This document shows, in pieces, positions 41,701 to 49,963 of a stretch of DNA of 64,000 bases (positions are counted from its first letter, which is position 1; the number at the start of each line of letters is the position of its first letter). Below the pieces are notes generated by a model. The model searched no databases, had not been told where the DNA came from, and was given only the letters and a program-made list of their open reading frames with translations. Both the position numbers and the translations under genes were made by a program. This stretch comes from Pseudomonas knackmussii B13 (lineage in GTDB: Bacteria > Pseudomonadota > Gammaproteobacteria > Pseudomonadales > Pseudomonadaceae), in NCBI RefSeq assembly GCF_000689415.1, contig NZ_HG322950.1, positions 2,549,501 to 2,613,500 of the forward strand. The letters run 5' to 3'.

Positions 41701-43241
41701 ATGTTGCCCTGCACGTCGGTGGCGATGATCGACAGTTCGGAAGCCGAGCGCAGCACGCTGCTCAGCAGCAGGTTCGACTCGTGCAGCTCGGCAGTACGCG
41801 CCGCCACCTGCAGTTCGAGGTTGCTGTTGAGTTCGTAGATGCGCGCCTCGGCAGCCTTCTTGGCAGTGATGTCGCGCAGGGTCTTGGAGGCGCCGACGAC
41901 GTTGCCCTTGCGCCCGCGAATCGGCGCCACGCTGACCGAAACGTCAATCCGCCGGCCGTCCTGGTGCAAACGCTGGGTATCGAAGCTTTGGACGCTTTCG
42001 CCACGGGCGACCACGGCGAGGATGCGGCTTTCCTCCTCGGCGGCTTCCTGGGGCACCAGTAGCTGCGCGATGGAGCGGCCGACGGCCTGTTCGGCGCTGT
42101 AGCCGAAGAGCTTTTCGGCACCGGCGTTCCAGGTGCTGATCTCGCCGCGCAGGTCGGTGCCGATGATGGCGTCGTTCGAGGATTCGACGATGGCGGCCAG
42201 GCGCGCCTGCTGCTCGACGATGTTGTGGCGGCGCCGGCGGCTCACCGAGACCGCGCCGAGCAGGGCGGCGAGCAGCAGGCTGGCGAGGCTGCCGAGGGCG
42301 AAGGCCAGCAGCGGCGATACCTGGTGCAGGCGCTGGACGAATGCCGGGTGGGCGCCGAATTCGATCTGCCAGTGCCGGCCGAACACCTCGCGCTGCAGCA
42401 CCTGGTTGAACAGGCGTGGCGCCTTGGCATCGTCGCTGCCGGTGAAGAAGGTGCGCACCGGGGCGCCTTCGGTGATGTCACTGAGCTGGAAATACACGTC
42501 TTCGCTGCTGGGCAGCAGGTTGGCGAGCACTTCGCTCATCAGCAGCGGCGCGTAGCTCCAGCCGAACAATTGGCGTTCGCGCTCGTCGACGCTCGCTGGC
42601 GTCACGCCGCCCCGGTAGATCGGCATCAGGAAGAGGAACGACTGCAGGGATTCGCCCGTGGCCTGGACCAGCGTGATCGGCGCGGTCAGGCGTGCCTCGC
42701 CGCTGCGCATGGCGGCCACTGCGGCCTGCCGGCGACTGTCGTCGGAGGCGATGTCCAGGCCCACCGCCTGCAGGTTCGAGGCTTGCGGCTCGATGTACTG
42801 GATGACGTAGCGCTCGCCCGGATTGGCGCTCAGCTCGCGGATGGCGAAGTCGGGCGCGCCGTCTTCGCGGGCCTGGCGCAGGAAGCTTTCCTCGCGCTCG
42901 TGCGGCACCCGGCGGATGAAGCCGAAGCCCCGGGCGCCGACGAACTCGCGCGTGAGGTCGCGAGTCCGGCTGTAGCGCAGGAACAGTGCGCGGCTCATGC
43001 CGTCCTCGCCGGCGGTGAGCACCGCGCCACGCGCGCCGCGCAACCCGTACTGGTACAGCGCGATGCGGCTCAGCACGGTGTCGGCCAGGCGTTGCGCCTC
43101 CTGCGCCACGGCGCTGGCGGCCTGCTGCTGGTTGCTGTGCTGCAACAGCACGGCGCCCAGCGCGGAGCAGAACATGCCCAGGGCCAGGGCCGCCCAGGCC
43201 CAGCGGTTGAATTTCAGATTGCCTGGCGTCGTCGTTTTCAC
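38757..43241 (-). CDS. CHASE-PAS hybrid sensor histidine kinase
   Basis: A very large (1494-residue) hybrid kinase. Order: membrane segment (about 14-34), periplasmic CHASE sensor (about 75-300), second membrane segment (about 312-335), three PAS domains (about 345-460, 490-620, 630-750), HisKA with SHEIRTPMN (His near 781), HATPase_c, receiver 1 (DVVLMDWRMPD, Asp near 1067), receiver 2 (AVLMDMQMPG, Asp near 1212) and an HPt domain with HTLKGSAG (His near 1352). This is an internal phosphorelay whose HPt domain could pass phosphate to the REC-GGDEF-EAL protein encoded 45 bases upstream. The CHASE ligand is unknown. Confidence 0.93.
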   Translation of the reverse strand: MKTTTPGNLKFNRWAWAALALGMFCSALGAVLLQHSNQQQAASAVAQEAQRLADTVLSRIALYQYGLRGARGAVLTAGEDGMSRALFLRYSRTRDLTREFVGARGFGFIRRVPHEREESFLRQAREDGAPDFAIRELSANPGERYVIQYIEPQASNLQAVGLDIASDDSRRQAAVAAMRSGEARLTAPITLVQATGESLQSFLFLMPIYRGGVTPASVDERERQLFGWSYAPLLMSEVLANLLPSSEDVYFQLSDITEGAPVRTFFTGSDDAKAPRLFNQVLQREVFGRHWQIEFGAHPAFVQRLHQVSPLLAFALGSLASLLLAALLGAVSVSRRRRHNIVEQQARLAAIVESSNDAIIGTDLRGEISTWNAGAEKLFGYSAEQAVGRSIAQLLVPQEAAEEESRILAVVARGESVQSFDTQRLHQDGRRIDVSVSVAPIRGRKGNVVGASKTLRDITAKKAAEARIYELNSNLELQVAARTAELHESNLLLSSVLRSASELSIIATDVQGNIRIFNQGAERLLGYSADEMVGRHTPRKLHVEEELELRAAQLSRELDESVEGFHVLSRPAERDGAEVREWTYVRKDGSRVPVNLMVTAIRDDQGSLTGYLGIATDITERKAAEERLKSARDQLALAAEVANLGIWSWDLADDSLQWNEHMFALYEQSPRLAGAGLNFEHWRERLHPQDRQATLDSLWAAVEGSGAYVPTFRLVLPSGRVRYVQAGARVERAADGTPLRVTGINLDITHEREMQATLRLAKEQADAANAAKSSFLANMSHEIRTPMNAVLGMLYLTQQTHLDARQRDYVDKAHSAATSLLGLLNDILDYSKIEAGKLQLDLHPFEPETLLRDLAVVLSGNLGDKDVEVLFDLDPALPGSLLGDALRLQQILINLAGNAIKFTSRGQVVVSVHPLRREGDCLHLRIAVSDSGIGISEEQLQRIFESFTQAEASTTRRFGGTGLGLFICQRLVELMGGKLQVESRLGVGSRFWFDLPLPVVAETVAKAPATAPQRPLRLLVADDNASAGEVLVRTCEALGWRADLVSGGLYAVLHYREARRQGIDYDVVLMDWRMPDLDGLQAARQIQREASPLAPPTIIMITAYGREVLANEQDGPSAPFMDFLTKPVTPRQLADSVRQVLGELPAPAAPAPREKPRRLAGRRLLVVEDNALTRQVAAELLASEGATVLLAEDGLAGVSQVCAVATPPDAVLMDMQMPGIDGLEATRRIRADGRFAELPILAMTANASQADRQACLDAGMNDHIAKPIDKEQLVRCLLAQLGAPAIPGELRVASSTTGLVESREAILDRFGGDEQLVVRVLRTFEPEMEKLLARLEQQQLAGDAETLAGTLHTLKGSAGTMGARVLGERAAALEAELLQRATEDPRANLEPQCIQELRQLLGSSVLELQGQFSPPDPFATPGERPALSRPQARQRLDEVLMLLEAGNLEAVARFDALARHQHPWPKHFKRLHERIQSLDFGSALRIGREMFEEL

Positions 43242-43286
43242 CCGGTACTTTCCTGATCAGGGGGAACGAAGGCAGCTGGCGCCGCT

Positions 43287-44978
43287 TCAGTGCGGCAGGC
43301 CGGTGAGCAACAGTTCGGTCATCGCCTCGCAGGGAATCGGCCGGCAGTACAGATAGCCCTGCATGACGTTGCAACCCAGTGCGAGGAGGGCTTGCTCCTG
43401 GGCGCGGGTCTCCACCCCCTCGGCCACCAGTTCCAGGTCGAGGGCCTCGCCGAGCATGACGATGGCCTGGATGATGGCGGCGTCGCTGTGGTCGTGGAGC
43501 ATGTCGCGGACGAAGCTCTGGTCGATCTTCAGTACATCCACCGGGAAGCGCTTGAGGTAGGCCAGGCTGGAATAGCCGGTGCCGAAATCGTCGATGGCGA
43601 TGCGCACGCCCAGTTCGCGCAGGGCGGCCAGGGTCTGGCGCGAGCCCAGGCTGTCGCTGGCGAGCACGCCTTCGGTGATCTCCAGCTCCACTCGCTGCGG
43701 CTGCACGCCGGTCTGCGCGAGGATGTCGGCGACCTGGGAGACGAAGCGCTCGTCGCGGAACTGCACGGCGGAGATGTTCACGCTGACCCGCAGGTCGTGG
43801 CCGGCGTCGTTCCAGCGCCGCGTGTCCTGGCAGGCGCGCAGGAGGATCTGCTGGCCGATGGGCACGATCAGCCCGGTTTCCTCGGCCAGCGGAATGAACT
43901 CCGCGGGCGGGATCAGCCGGCCTTCGCCGTTGCGCCAGCGGATCAGCGCCTCGACGCCGACGATGTGCTGGTCAGCGGCGGCGACCTTGGCCTGGTAGAA
44001 CACCTCGAACACGCCCAGCTCCAGGGCCAGGCGCATGTTGCGGTCGAGCAGGTGGCGGGCGCGCATGCGCTGCTCGATGTCCGAGGAGAAGAAGCAGTAG
44101 CCGTTTCGCCCGGAGGTTTTCGCCTGGTACATGGCGCTGTCGGCATGCCGGTAGAGCGACTCCGGGTCCTGGCTGTCGTCGGGGTAGAGGCTGATGCCGA
44201 TGCTGGCCGAGAGGTGATAGCTGTTGTTGCGCACGACGTAGGGTTCGCCGATCAGCGCCTGCAGGCGCTCGGCGTAGTCGCCGACGGCCTCGAAGCCCTG
44301 CACCTCCGGCAGGAGGATGACGAACTCGTCGCCGCCGGGCCGGCACACGGTGTCCATCGTCCGCGAGTGCTCGGTCAGCCGGCGCGCGGTTTCCTGCAGG
44401 ATGGCGTCGCCGATGGCGTGACCTTCGCCGTCGTTGACCGCCTTGAAGTTGTCCAGGTCGAGCAGCAGCAGGCCGACGCGCTGGCCGCTGCGTCGCGCGG
44501 ACTCGATGGCCTGGGCCAGGCGGTCGGTGAGCAGCAGGCGGTTCGGCAGGTTGGTCAGCGGGTCCTGGTTGGCGAGGATCTTCGCCATCCGCCGCAGCCG
44601 CGTGTGGGTGCGGATGCGCGCGCGGGCGACCGGCAGGTTCAGCGGCTTGGAGATGAAGTCCACGCCGCCCAGCTGCAGGGCACGCAGTTCGTGGGAAACC
44701 TGGTTGTAGGCGGTGACGAAGATGACCGCGGCATCGCACAGCTTGGGGTCGGCCATCAGTGCCTGGCAGACCTCGAAGCCGTCCATGTCGGGCATCTCGA
44801 TGTCCAGCAGGATGACGTCCGGGCGCAGCCGCCGGGCCATCTCCAGGGCCTGCCAGCCATTGCTGGCGAAATGGATGACACCCAGCCCCTTGGCGGCCTC
44901 GCCGAGCAGTTGGATGTCGCTGACCTGGTCATCGACGATCAGGATGATCGTGTCGAAAGGCTGAGTGTCTTCGGGCAT
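43287..44978 (-). CDS. Response regulator with GGDEF and EAL output
   Basis: A 563-residue protein with receiver (phosphoacceptor Asp59 in VILLDIEMPD), GGDEF (about 140-300; GGDEF intact near 215 with an upstream inhibitory RTMD) and EAL (about 315-555; EAL intact near 341 in VGVEALIRW, with EITEGV and DDFGTGYSS). Both a cyclase and a phosphodiesterase activity are therefore possible, switched by phosphorylation. The start MPEDTQ is favoured because GGAG lies just upstream; an in-frame ATG at 44999 is possible. It is the first gene of the operon with the hybrid kinase and probably its partner. Confidence 0.92.
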   Translation of the reverse strand: MPEDTQPFDTIILIVDDQVSDIQLLGEAAKGLGVIHFASNGWQALEMARRLRPDVILLDIEMPDMDGFEVCQALMADPKLCDAAVIFVTAYNQVSHELRALQLGGVDFISKPLNLPVARARIRTHTRLRRMAKILANQDPLTNLPNRLLLTDRLAQAIESARRSGQRVGLLLLDLDNFKAVNDGEGHAIGDAILQETARRLTEHSRTMDTVCRPGGDEFVILLPEVQGFEAVGDYAERLQALIGEPYVVRNNSYHLSASIGISLYPDDSQDPESLYRHADSAMYQAKTSGRNGYCFFSSDIEQRMRARHLLDRNMRLALELGVFEVFYQAKVAAADQHIVGVEALIRWRNGEGRLIPPAEFIPLAEETGLIVPIGQQILLRACQDTRRWNDAGHDLRVSVNISAVQFRDERFVSQVADILAQTGVQPQRVELEITEGVLASDSLGSRQTLAALRELGVRIAIDDFGTGYSSLAYLKRFPVDVLKIDQSFVRDMLHDHSDAAIIQAIVMLGEALDLELVAEGVETRAQEQALLALGCNVMQGYLYCRPIPCEAMTELLLTGLPH

Positions 44979-45217
44979 TCCCTCGCTCCGCGCGCACATC
45001 TGAACGAAGTGTCTGTCGGATCAGGCTAGACCAGCGTATCAATCCTGCATCAGGGCGCCGTCGCCTGCGGTCTCTGGCCGCCAGGCAGCGGGCGATGACG
45101 TGGAGAGAATTACCGATGGCCAGCGATGACGCCAGATTGCCATTATGGTTAGATTGCGAGCAATTGTCCGAATATTCCTAGGACAGCTCCCCTTGTGCCT
45201 TAGCGAGCGGTGTGCAG

Positions 45218-46951
45218 ATGCAGTCGGTAGGTGCTGAAAGGGCGTCGGAGAGCGCCGGAGAGCCACGCTATGCAGGCCTGTTGCGCCTGGCGTTGCGCCA
45301 TTTCGCGGTAAGCGCGGCGGCGGTGACCCGTACGGGCGCGGCATCGGCGCAGTTGTGCGGCAGCGTTGGCCTGGCCGCTGCAGAGGTCGATTGCCTGTGC
45401 AGCCTGGACGGCGACCTGGCCTGTGCCTCGGGCCTTGCGCAAGTGCGCGACCTGCGCAGCGACCGGCGCTGGCGTGGGCTGGCGAGGCGCCTGCGCCTGC
45501 ATCTGGTGCAGCCCTTGCTCGACCCGCAGGGGGAAGCGCTGGGCGTACTGCACCTGTTCGACGAGCAATTGCGCGAATTCGATGCGCCGCAACAGGAAGC
45601 CCTGGGCGAATTCGCCGCGCTGGCCATGGCCATCCTCAGCCAGGATCGCGTCGAGGCGCGCCTGCGCGAAAGCGAACGGCGCATGGCGCTGGCCCTGGAT
45701 GGCAGCGGCACCGGTCTCTGGGATCGCGACGTGCCCAGCGGCAAGATCCATTACTCCACCGGCTGGAAGGCGCTGCTGGGCTACGACGAGACGGAGGTCG
45801 GCGACAGCGTCGACGAAAGCTACACGCGTATCCACCCGGACGACCTCGGCTACGTGCGGGCCACCATCCTGGCGCATTTCGAGCAGCGCACGCCGCTCTA
45901 CGAGGTGGAACACCGAATCCGCCGCAAGGACGGCAGCTATATGTGGGTGTCCAGCCGCGGCAAGGTGGTCGAGCGCGATCCATCAGGCCGTGCGCTGCGC
46001 ATGATCGGCACCACCACCGACATCACCGCCCTGCGCGAGATGTCCGAGCGGCTGCGCCAGGGGATCGAGCTGCTGACCAACCTGACCAACGAAATCCCCG
46101 GGATGGTCTTCCAGTTCCAGCGCAAGCCCGACGGCACGGCACGCTTCCCCTATGTCAGCGCGGGCAGCCAGGAGATCTTCGGCCTGAGCCCGGAGCAGAT
46201 GGCCGAGGTGCCCGCCGAACGCATCCGCGCGCTCATCCACCCCGAGGACCTGCCTCGCTACCAGGCCTCGCTCGAGGCCTCGGCCAAGGATCTGGTGCCC
46301 TGGTCGCTGGAGTACCGCGTGCAACTGCCGGGGCAGGGCGTGCAGTGGCGCCAGGGCAGCGCGCACCCCAGCCGCCAGCCCGATGGCGGGGTGATCTGGC
46401 ACGGTTTCATCACCGACGCCACCGAGCGCAAGCGCATCGAAGCCGAGCTGCAGGTGTTCGCCACCACCGACTTCCTCACGCAACTGCCCAACCGCCGCTG
46501 CTTCATGCTCCACCTGGAGTCGGAGCTGGCCCGGGTGCAGCGCGCCAGCGAGCGCAGCGCGGCGATCCTGATGTGCGACCTCGACCACTTCAAGGCGATC
46601 AACGACCGCTGGGGCCATGCGGTGGGCGACCACGCGCTGCGCCACTTCGCGACCATCCTGGCCGGCATCATCCGGCGCAACGACAGCGCCGGGCGCATGG
46701 GCGGCGAGGAGTTCGCCGTGGTCCTGAGCGATGCCGACCGCGAAAGCGCCATCACCTTCGCCCAGCGCCTGCAGCAGCAACTGGACGAGTCGCCGCTGGT
46801 CCTGGATGGCGAGCGCATCCCGCTGACCATCAGCATCGGCGTAGCCGCCATGAGCGCCGACGACACCTCGGTGGAAGCCGTGCTTTCCCGCAGCGACATG
46901 GCGCTGTACCGGGCCAAGCAGAACGGGCGCAATCGCATCGAGGCGCTCTGA
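45218..46951 (+). CDS. GAF-PAS-PAS diguanylate cyclase
   Basis: A 577-residue soluble protein: an N-terminal GAF domain (about 15-140), two PAS domains (about 150-265 and 285-395; YDETEVGDSVDESYTRIHPDD lies in the first) and a GGDEF domain (about 410-575) with intact GGEEF near 495 and inhibitory RRND before it. Cyclic-di-GMP synthesis is likely. A GTG six bases upstream (45212) is an alternative start. It is divergent from the response regulator gene; the 239-base gap holds TGTCC/GGACA (45165-45185), a weak inverted repeat. Confidence 0.9.
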   Translation: MQSVGAERASESAGEPRYAGLLRLALRHFAVSAAAVTRTGAASAQLCGSVGLAAAEVDCLCSLDGDLACASGLAQVRDLRSDRRWRGLARRLRLHLVQPLLDPQGEALGVLHLFDEQLREFDAPQQEALGEFAALAMAILSQDRVEARLRESERRMALALDGSGTGLWDRDVPSGKIHYSTGWKALLGYDETEVGDSVDESYTRIHPDDLGYVRATILAHFEQRTPLYEVEHRIRRKDGSYMWVSSRGKVVERDPSGRALRMIGTTTDITALREMSERLRQGIELLTNLTNEIPGMVFQFQRKPDGTARFPYVSAGSQEIFGLSPEQMAEVPAERIRALIHPEDLPRYQASLEASAKDLVPWSLEYRVQLPGQGVQWRQGSAHPSRQPDGGVIWHGFITDATERKRIEAELQVFATTDFLTQLPNRRCFMLHLESELARVQRASERSAAILMCDLDHFKAINDRWGHAVGDHALRHFATILAGIIRRNDSAGRMGGEEFAVVLSDADRESAITFAQRLQQQLDESPLVLDGERIPLTISIGVAAMSADDTSVEAVLSRSDMALYRAKQNGRNRIEAL

Positions 46952-47023
46952 GCCTCCCGGCGCGGTGGCGGCTGCGGCGATCGGCTAACGTCAGGGAACA
47001 CAGGTGACGGGGCGAGGCGGGCC

Positions 47024-47494
47024 GTGAGCGCAAGTATCCAGGTCGAGGTGCGGCTTGCCGCGCCCGAAGAAGAGCCGCTGCTGGCCGCCATGCTGCCGGT
47101 CTACCTGCGCGAGCTGGGCGTGGGCATGCTGGCCTATCCGTACCTGGCGCTGTATTGGGTCGAGGCCGGCCGCTTTCCCTACCTGATCCGCGCCGACGGC
47201 GCGCTGGCCGGCTTTGCCCTGGTGCGCTGGCTGGACGAGGAGGGCCGTTTCGAAATGGCCGAGTTCTATGTCGCCGCCGCCTTTCGTCGGCAGGGTGTCG
47301 GCCGGGCAGCGGTGCTTGCGCTGTTCGCTGCGCATCCTGGCGACTGGGCGTTGAGCGTGTTGCCGGCGAACCGCCGGGCGCTGGCGTTCTGGACCGAGCT
47401 GCTGCCGGTGGATGCACGGCCGGCGCTGGTCAACGAGCCACCGCACTGGCCGCATCTGCGCCTGCGTTTCCGCGTGCCACCGGCGGGGGCCTGA
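47024..47494 (+). CDS. GNAT-family N-acetyltransferase (GTG start)
   Basis: A 156-residue acetyltransferase of the GNAT fold. The acetyl-CoA-binding motif is FYVAAAFRRQGVGRAAVLAL, with the R/QxxGxG pyrophosphate loop. The start codon is GTG, giving MSASIQVEVRLA. It stands between the cyclase gene and an unknown small gene. The acceptor substrate is unknown. Confidence 0.85.
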   Translation: MSASIQVEVRLAAPEEEPLLAAMLPVYLRELGVGMLAYPYLALYWVEAGRFPYLIRADGALAGFALVRWLDEEGRFEMAEFYVAAAFRRQGVGRAAVLALFAAHPGDWALSVLPANRRALAFWTELLPVDARPALVNEPPHWPHLRLRFRVPPAGA

Positions 47495-47520
47495 ACGGGA
47501 CTTGCCAGCAGCGCTGCCGG

Positions 47521-47544
47521 CGGGCAGATTGGCGGCCCGTTTTT
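47521..47544 (+). terminator. Weak hairpin and T run after the acetyltransferase
   Basis: CGGGC (47521-47525) pairs with GCCCG (47535-47539), followed directly by TTTTT. It is short but has the correct intrinsic terminator layout. Confidence 0.55.
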
Positions 47545-47563
47545 CTCTTCCCTGGAGCCCTCC

Positions 47564-47851
47564 ATGCCCCGATACACCGCCACCGTGACCGTCAGCGCCG
47601 AGCATTGGGGGCGTGAAACCGAGGCCGTCGACAATCCCTCCATCGATGTCGGCCTGCGCACCCTGTCGCCGGGCGTCTTCGAGCTGAGCTTCAACGGCCA
47701 GCTGGCGGCGCCGGAAGAAGCCACCCACGTCTGCGTGACCCTGGACAACGGCCTGGCCTACTACGGTCCGATCGTCGACGGCCAGGCCGACCCCAAGGGC
47801 GGCTGGCTGAGCTTCGAGTCCGACATGGTCGAGCCGGAGCTGCTGGGCTGA
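47564..47851 (+). CDS. Small protein of unknown function
   Basis: A 95-residue, acidic, beta-rich protein (TATVTVSAEHWGRETEAVDN; HVCVTLDNGLAYYGPIVDG). No signal peptide, membrane segment or known motif is visible, and there is a single cysteine. The codon pattern matches the neighbours, so it is likely a real gene, but no role is assigned. Confidence 0.65.
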   Translation: MPRYTATVTVSAEHWGRETEAVDNPSIDVGLRTLSPGVFELSFNGQLAAPEEATHVCVTLDNGLAYYGPIVDGQADPKGGWLSFESDMVEPELLG

Positions 47852-47964
47852 GGCTGCGCCGAGTGCCGGAGCGAGCGGACGAAAAAACTCGCTTCGGCAG
47901 CGAATAATCCGCCTCGCTGCGGTGTTCATTGCTAGCTATCCCGCCAATGCCCGGAGATACCGTG

Positions 47965-48522
47965 ATGAGCCCGCGTCCTTTCCTGCGTTTTCCTTCGTTG
48001 CTGTTGCTGGCCTGCCTCGGCGCCGCCCTCCACGCTGGGCCGGTTTCGGCCAGTGGCGGCGGCAGTGACGACGACAACAAGAACAAGCTTGCCCCCGATT
48101 GCCCGGCCGGCCAGGTGCGCGACTCCGCCGAGCAGCGCTGCCTGGACCAGACCAGCAGCCGCCTGCCGGACGCCGACCGCGCCGAATACGCCTATCGCCT
48201 GGCCAAGGCCGGCCGTTACCAGGAGGCCCTGGCGCTGCTCGACACCCTGCGCCAACCGAACACCCCCGAGGCGCTCAACTACCGCGGCTACGCCACGCGC
48301 AAGCTGGGCCGCGTCGACGAAGGCATCGGCTACTATCAGCAATCGGTACGCCTGGATCCGCATTACGCCAAGGTGCGCGAGTACCTCGGCGAAGCCTACG
48401 TGACCAAGGGTCGCCTGGACCTGGCCCGCGAGCAGCTGCAGAGCATCCGCGGCATCTGCGGCACCGGTTGCGAGGAGTATCGTGATCTGGCCGAGGCCAT
48501 CGATCAGTCACGGCAGCTATGA
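47965..48522 (+). CDS. Exported tetratricopeptide-repeat protein
   Basis: A 185-residue protein with signal peptide (MSPRPFLRFPSLLLLACLGA, cleavage around VSA near residue 31), an acidic low-complexity stretch SGGGSDDDNKNK, a short cysteine-containing segment (CPAGQVRDSAEQRC) and three TPR-like units (about 70-170; YRLAKAGRYQEALALLDTLR and YRGYATRKLGRVDEGIGYYQ). CGGAGA precedes the ATG. Its stop overlaps the sigma factor start (ATGA), so a periplasmic protein is coupled to a sigma/anti-sigma pair and may be part of the sensing system. Confidence 0.8.
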   Translation: MSPRPFLRFPSLLLLACLGAALHAGPVSASGGGSDDDNKNKLAPDCPAGQVRDSAEQRCLDQTSSRLPDADRAEYAYRLAKAGRYQEALALLDTLRQPNTPEALNYRGYATRKLGRVDEGIGYYQQSVRLDPHYAKVREYLGEAYVTKGRLDLAREQLQSIRGICGTGCEEYRDLAEAIDQSRQL

Positions 48523-49166
48523 GAGAGCTCCCCCAGCCCCTGCGGCCTTCGCCATGGGAGCATCCGCGGGCCCCGGCTGCCGCGACCGAGCGTCATCCAC
48601 CCGCGCCGCCGAGCAGGCGGCTGCGCAGCATCGCGGAGGCGACCATCGCACAGCCAGCGGATATCCGCACCGAGATTGGCCAGCACCTGGCGCGCCTGTG
48701 GCGCTACGCCATGGTCCTGTCGCGGCAGACGCACGTCGCTGACGACCTGGTGCAGGCCACCTGCGTGCGCGCCCTGGAGCGCGCCGCGCAATTCACCGCG
48801 GGGAGCCGGCTGGACCGCTGGCTGTTCACCATCCTGCGCTCGATCTGGCTGAACGAAGTGCGCGCACGGCGGGTGCGCAGCGGCTTCGGGGTGGTCGATG
48901 CCGAGGGCGAACTGGTCTTCGACGGCGAGCGCCAGGCCCAGGCCGAAGTGCTTGCCGGGCAGGTCCTGCGGCGCGTGGCGGAACTGCCCGAGGCGCAGCG
49001 CGAGACGCTGTTCCTCGCCTACATCGAGGGTCTCAGCTACCGCGAGGTGGCGCAGATTCTCGGGGTGCCCATCGGCACCGTGATGAGCCGCCTGGCGGCG
49101 GCGCGCTTGAAACTGGCGGATGCCGCGGCAGAAGACGCGGAGCTTGCCAGGGGAGGTCCGCGATGA
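48519..49166 (+). CDS. ECF RNA polymerase sigma factor
   Basis: Sigma factor of 215 residues with an unusually long proline-rich N-terminal extension (about 1-48). Region 2 is at about 55-115 (LVQATCVRALERAAQFTAGS, RLDRWLFTILRSIWLNE) and region 4 at about 150-200 (LPEAQRETLFLAYIEGLSYR, GVPIGTVMSRLAAARLKL). The ATG overlaps the TPR gene and the stop overlaps the anti-sigma gene. It is a different lineage from the sigma factor at 19203. Confidence 0.88.
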   Translation: MRELPQPLRPSPWEHPRAPAAATERHPPAPPSRRLRSIAEATIAQPADIRTEIGQHLARLWRYAMVLSRQTHVADDLVQATCVRALERAAQFTAGSRLDRWLFTILRSIWLNEVRARRVRSGFGVVDAEGELVFDGERQAQAEVLAGQVLRRVAELPEAQRETLFLAYIEGLSYREVAQILGVPIGTVMSRLAAARLKLADAAAEDAELARGGPR

Positions 49167-49963
49167 GCGAACGTGACAATTACCCGCGGGTGTCCGACGA
49201 AACCCTGGTGGCCTTCATCGATGGCGAGCTGGACTTCGCCCAGGCCCGCGAGATCGAGCTGAAACTCGCTGAAGACGCCGAACTGGCCCAGCGCTTCGAC
49301 CTCCTGTGCCAGGGCGACCGGGGGCTGGCCGAAGCCTTCGACCAATTGCTGCAGCAGGCTCCCATGGAGCGCCTGGGCGCCGGACTGGCTGCCCTGCCAC
49401 CGGCGGAGCCGGCGCCGCGCGGTATCGGTCGCCGCGGCCTGGCGCTGGCGGCCGCCGCCTGCCTGGTGCTGGGCATGGCCCTCGACCACCTGCTGCTCGG
49501 CGGCCTCGCGGCGCAGCACGACGAATCGTCCAGCTGGCGCCAGCGCGTGGCCGACTACATGTCGCTGTACACCGTACAGACCCTCGACCATTTGCCGGGC
49601 GACCTGGATACCCGCCAGGCGCAGCTCAACGCGGTAGGCGCGCGCCTGGACCTGGCCCTGCCGGCGCCGGCGTTGGACCTGGACGGCGCCAGCCTGCGCC
49701 GCGCGCAGATCCTCGAGTACGACGGCGTGCCCATCGCCCAGCTGACCTACCTGGACGAGCGCTACGGCCCCATGGCGCTGTGCATCACCCGCGGCGACGG
49801 GCAGCCGGCGGCCCTGGAGCAGGAGCGTCGCGAAGGCATGAACCTGGTCTACTGGAAGGATGCCCGGCACGCTTACCTGCTGATCGGCCATAGCCCGGCC
49901 CAGGCCCTGCAATCCATGGCGGCCGGCCTGCGCGAACGCCTGGGGACGGGCGGTGGGGCATGA
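49163..49963 (+). CDS. Membrane anti-sigma factor
   Basis: A 266-residue single-pass protein. The N-terminal cytoplasmic part (about 1-90) has LVAFIDGELDFAQAREIELK, a typical anti-sigma segment but without zinc cysteines. A membrane segment lies at about 91-113 (GLALAAAACLVLGMALDHLL), followed by a periplasmic domain that ends in a strand-rich part with DERYGPMALCITRGDG. It is coupled by ATGA overlaps to the sigma factor before it and the START-domain gene after it. Confidence 0.85.
   Translation: MSERDNYPRVSDETLVAFIDGELDFAQAREIELKLAEDAELAQRFDLLCQGDRGLAEAFDQLLQQAPMERLGAGLAALPPAEPAPRGIGRRGLALAAAACLVLGMALDHLLLGGLAAQHDESSSWRQRVADYMSLYTVQTLDHLPGDLDTRQAQLNAVGARLDLALPAPALDLDGASLRRAQILEYDGVPIAQLTYLDERYGPMALCITRGDGQPAALEQERREGMNLVYWKDARHAYLLIGHSPAQALQSMAAGLRERLGTGGGA

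Noticed and set aside
39846..42062. Long plus-strand frame opposite the hybrid kinase
   Set aside because: Low-complexity antisense frame without motifs; the kinase on the other strand is unambiguous.
49953..49962. GTG at 49953 as the true start of the START-domain protein
   Set aside because: It removes the frameshift but gives an acidic, uncharged N-terminus (MGHETAAGG) unlike a signal peptide, and loses the ATGA overlap seen at the other junctions. Not fully excluded.
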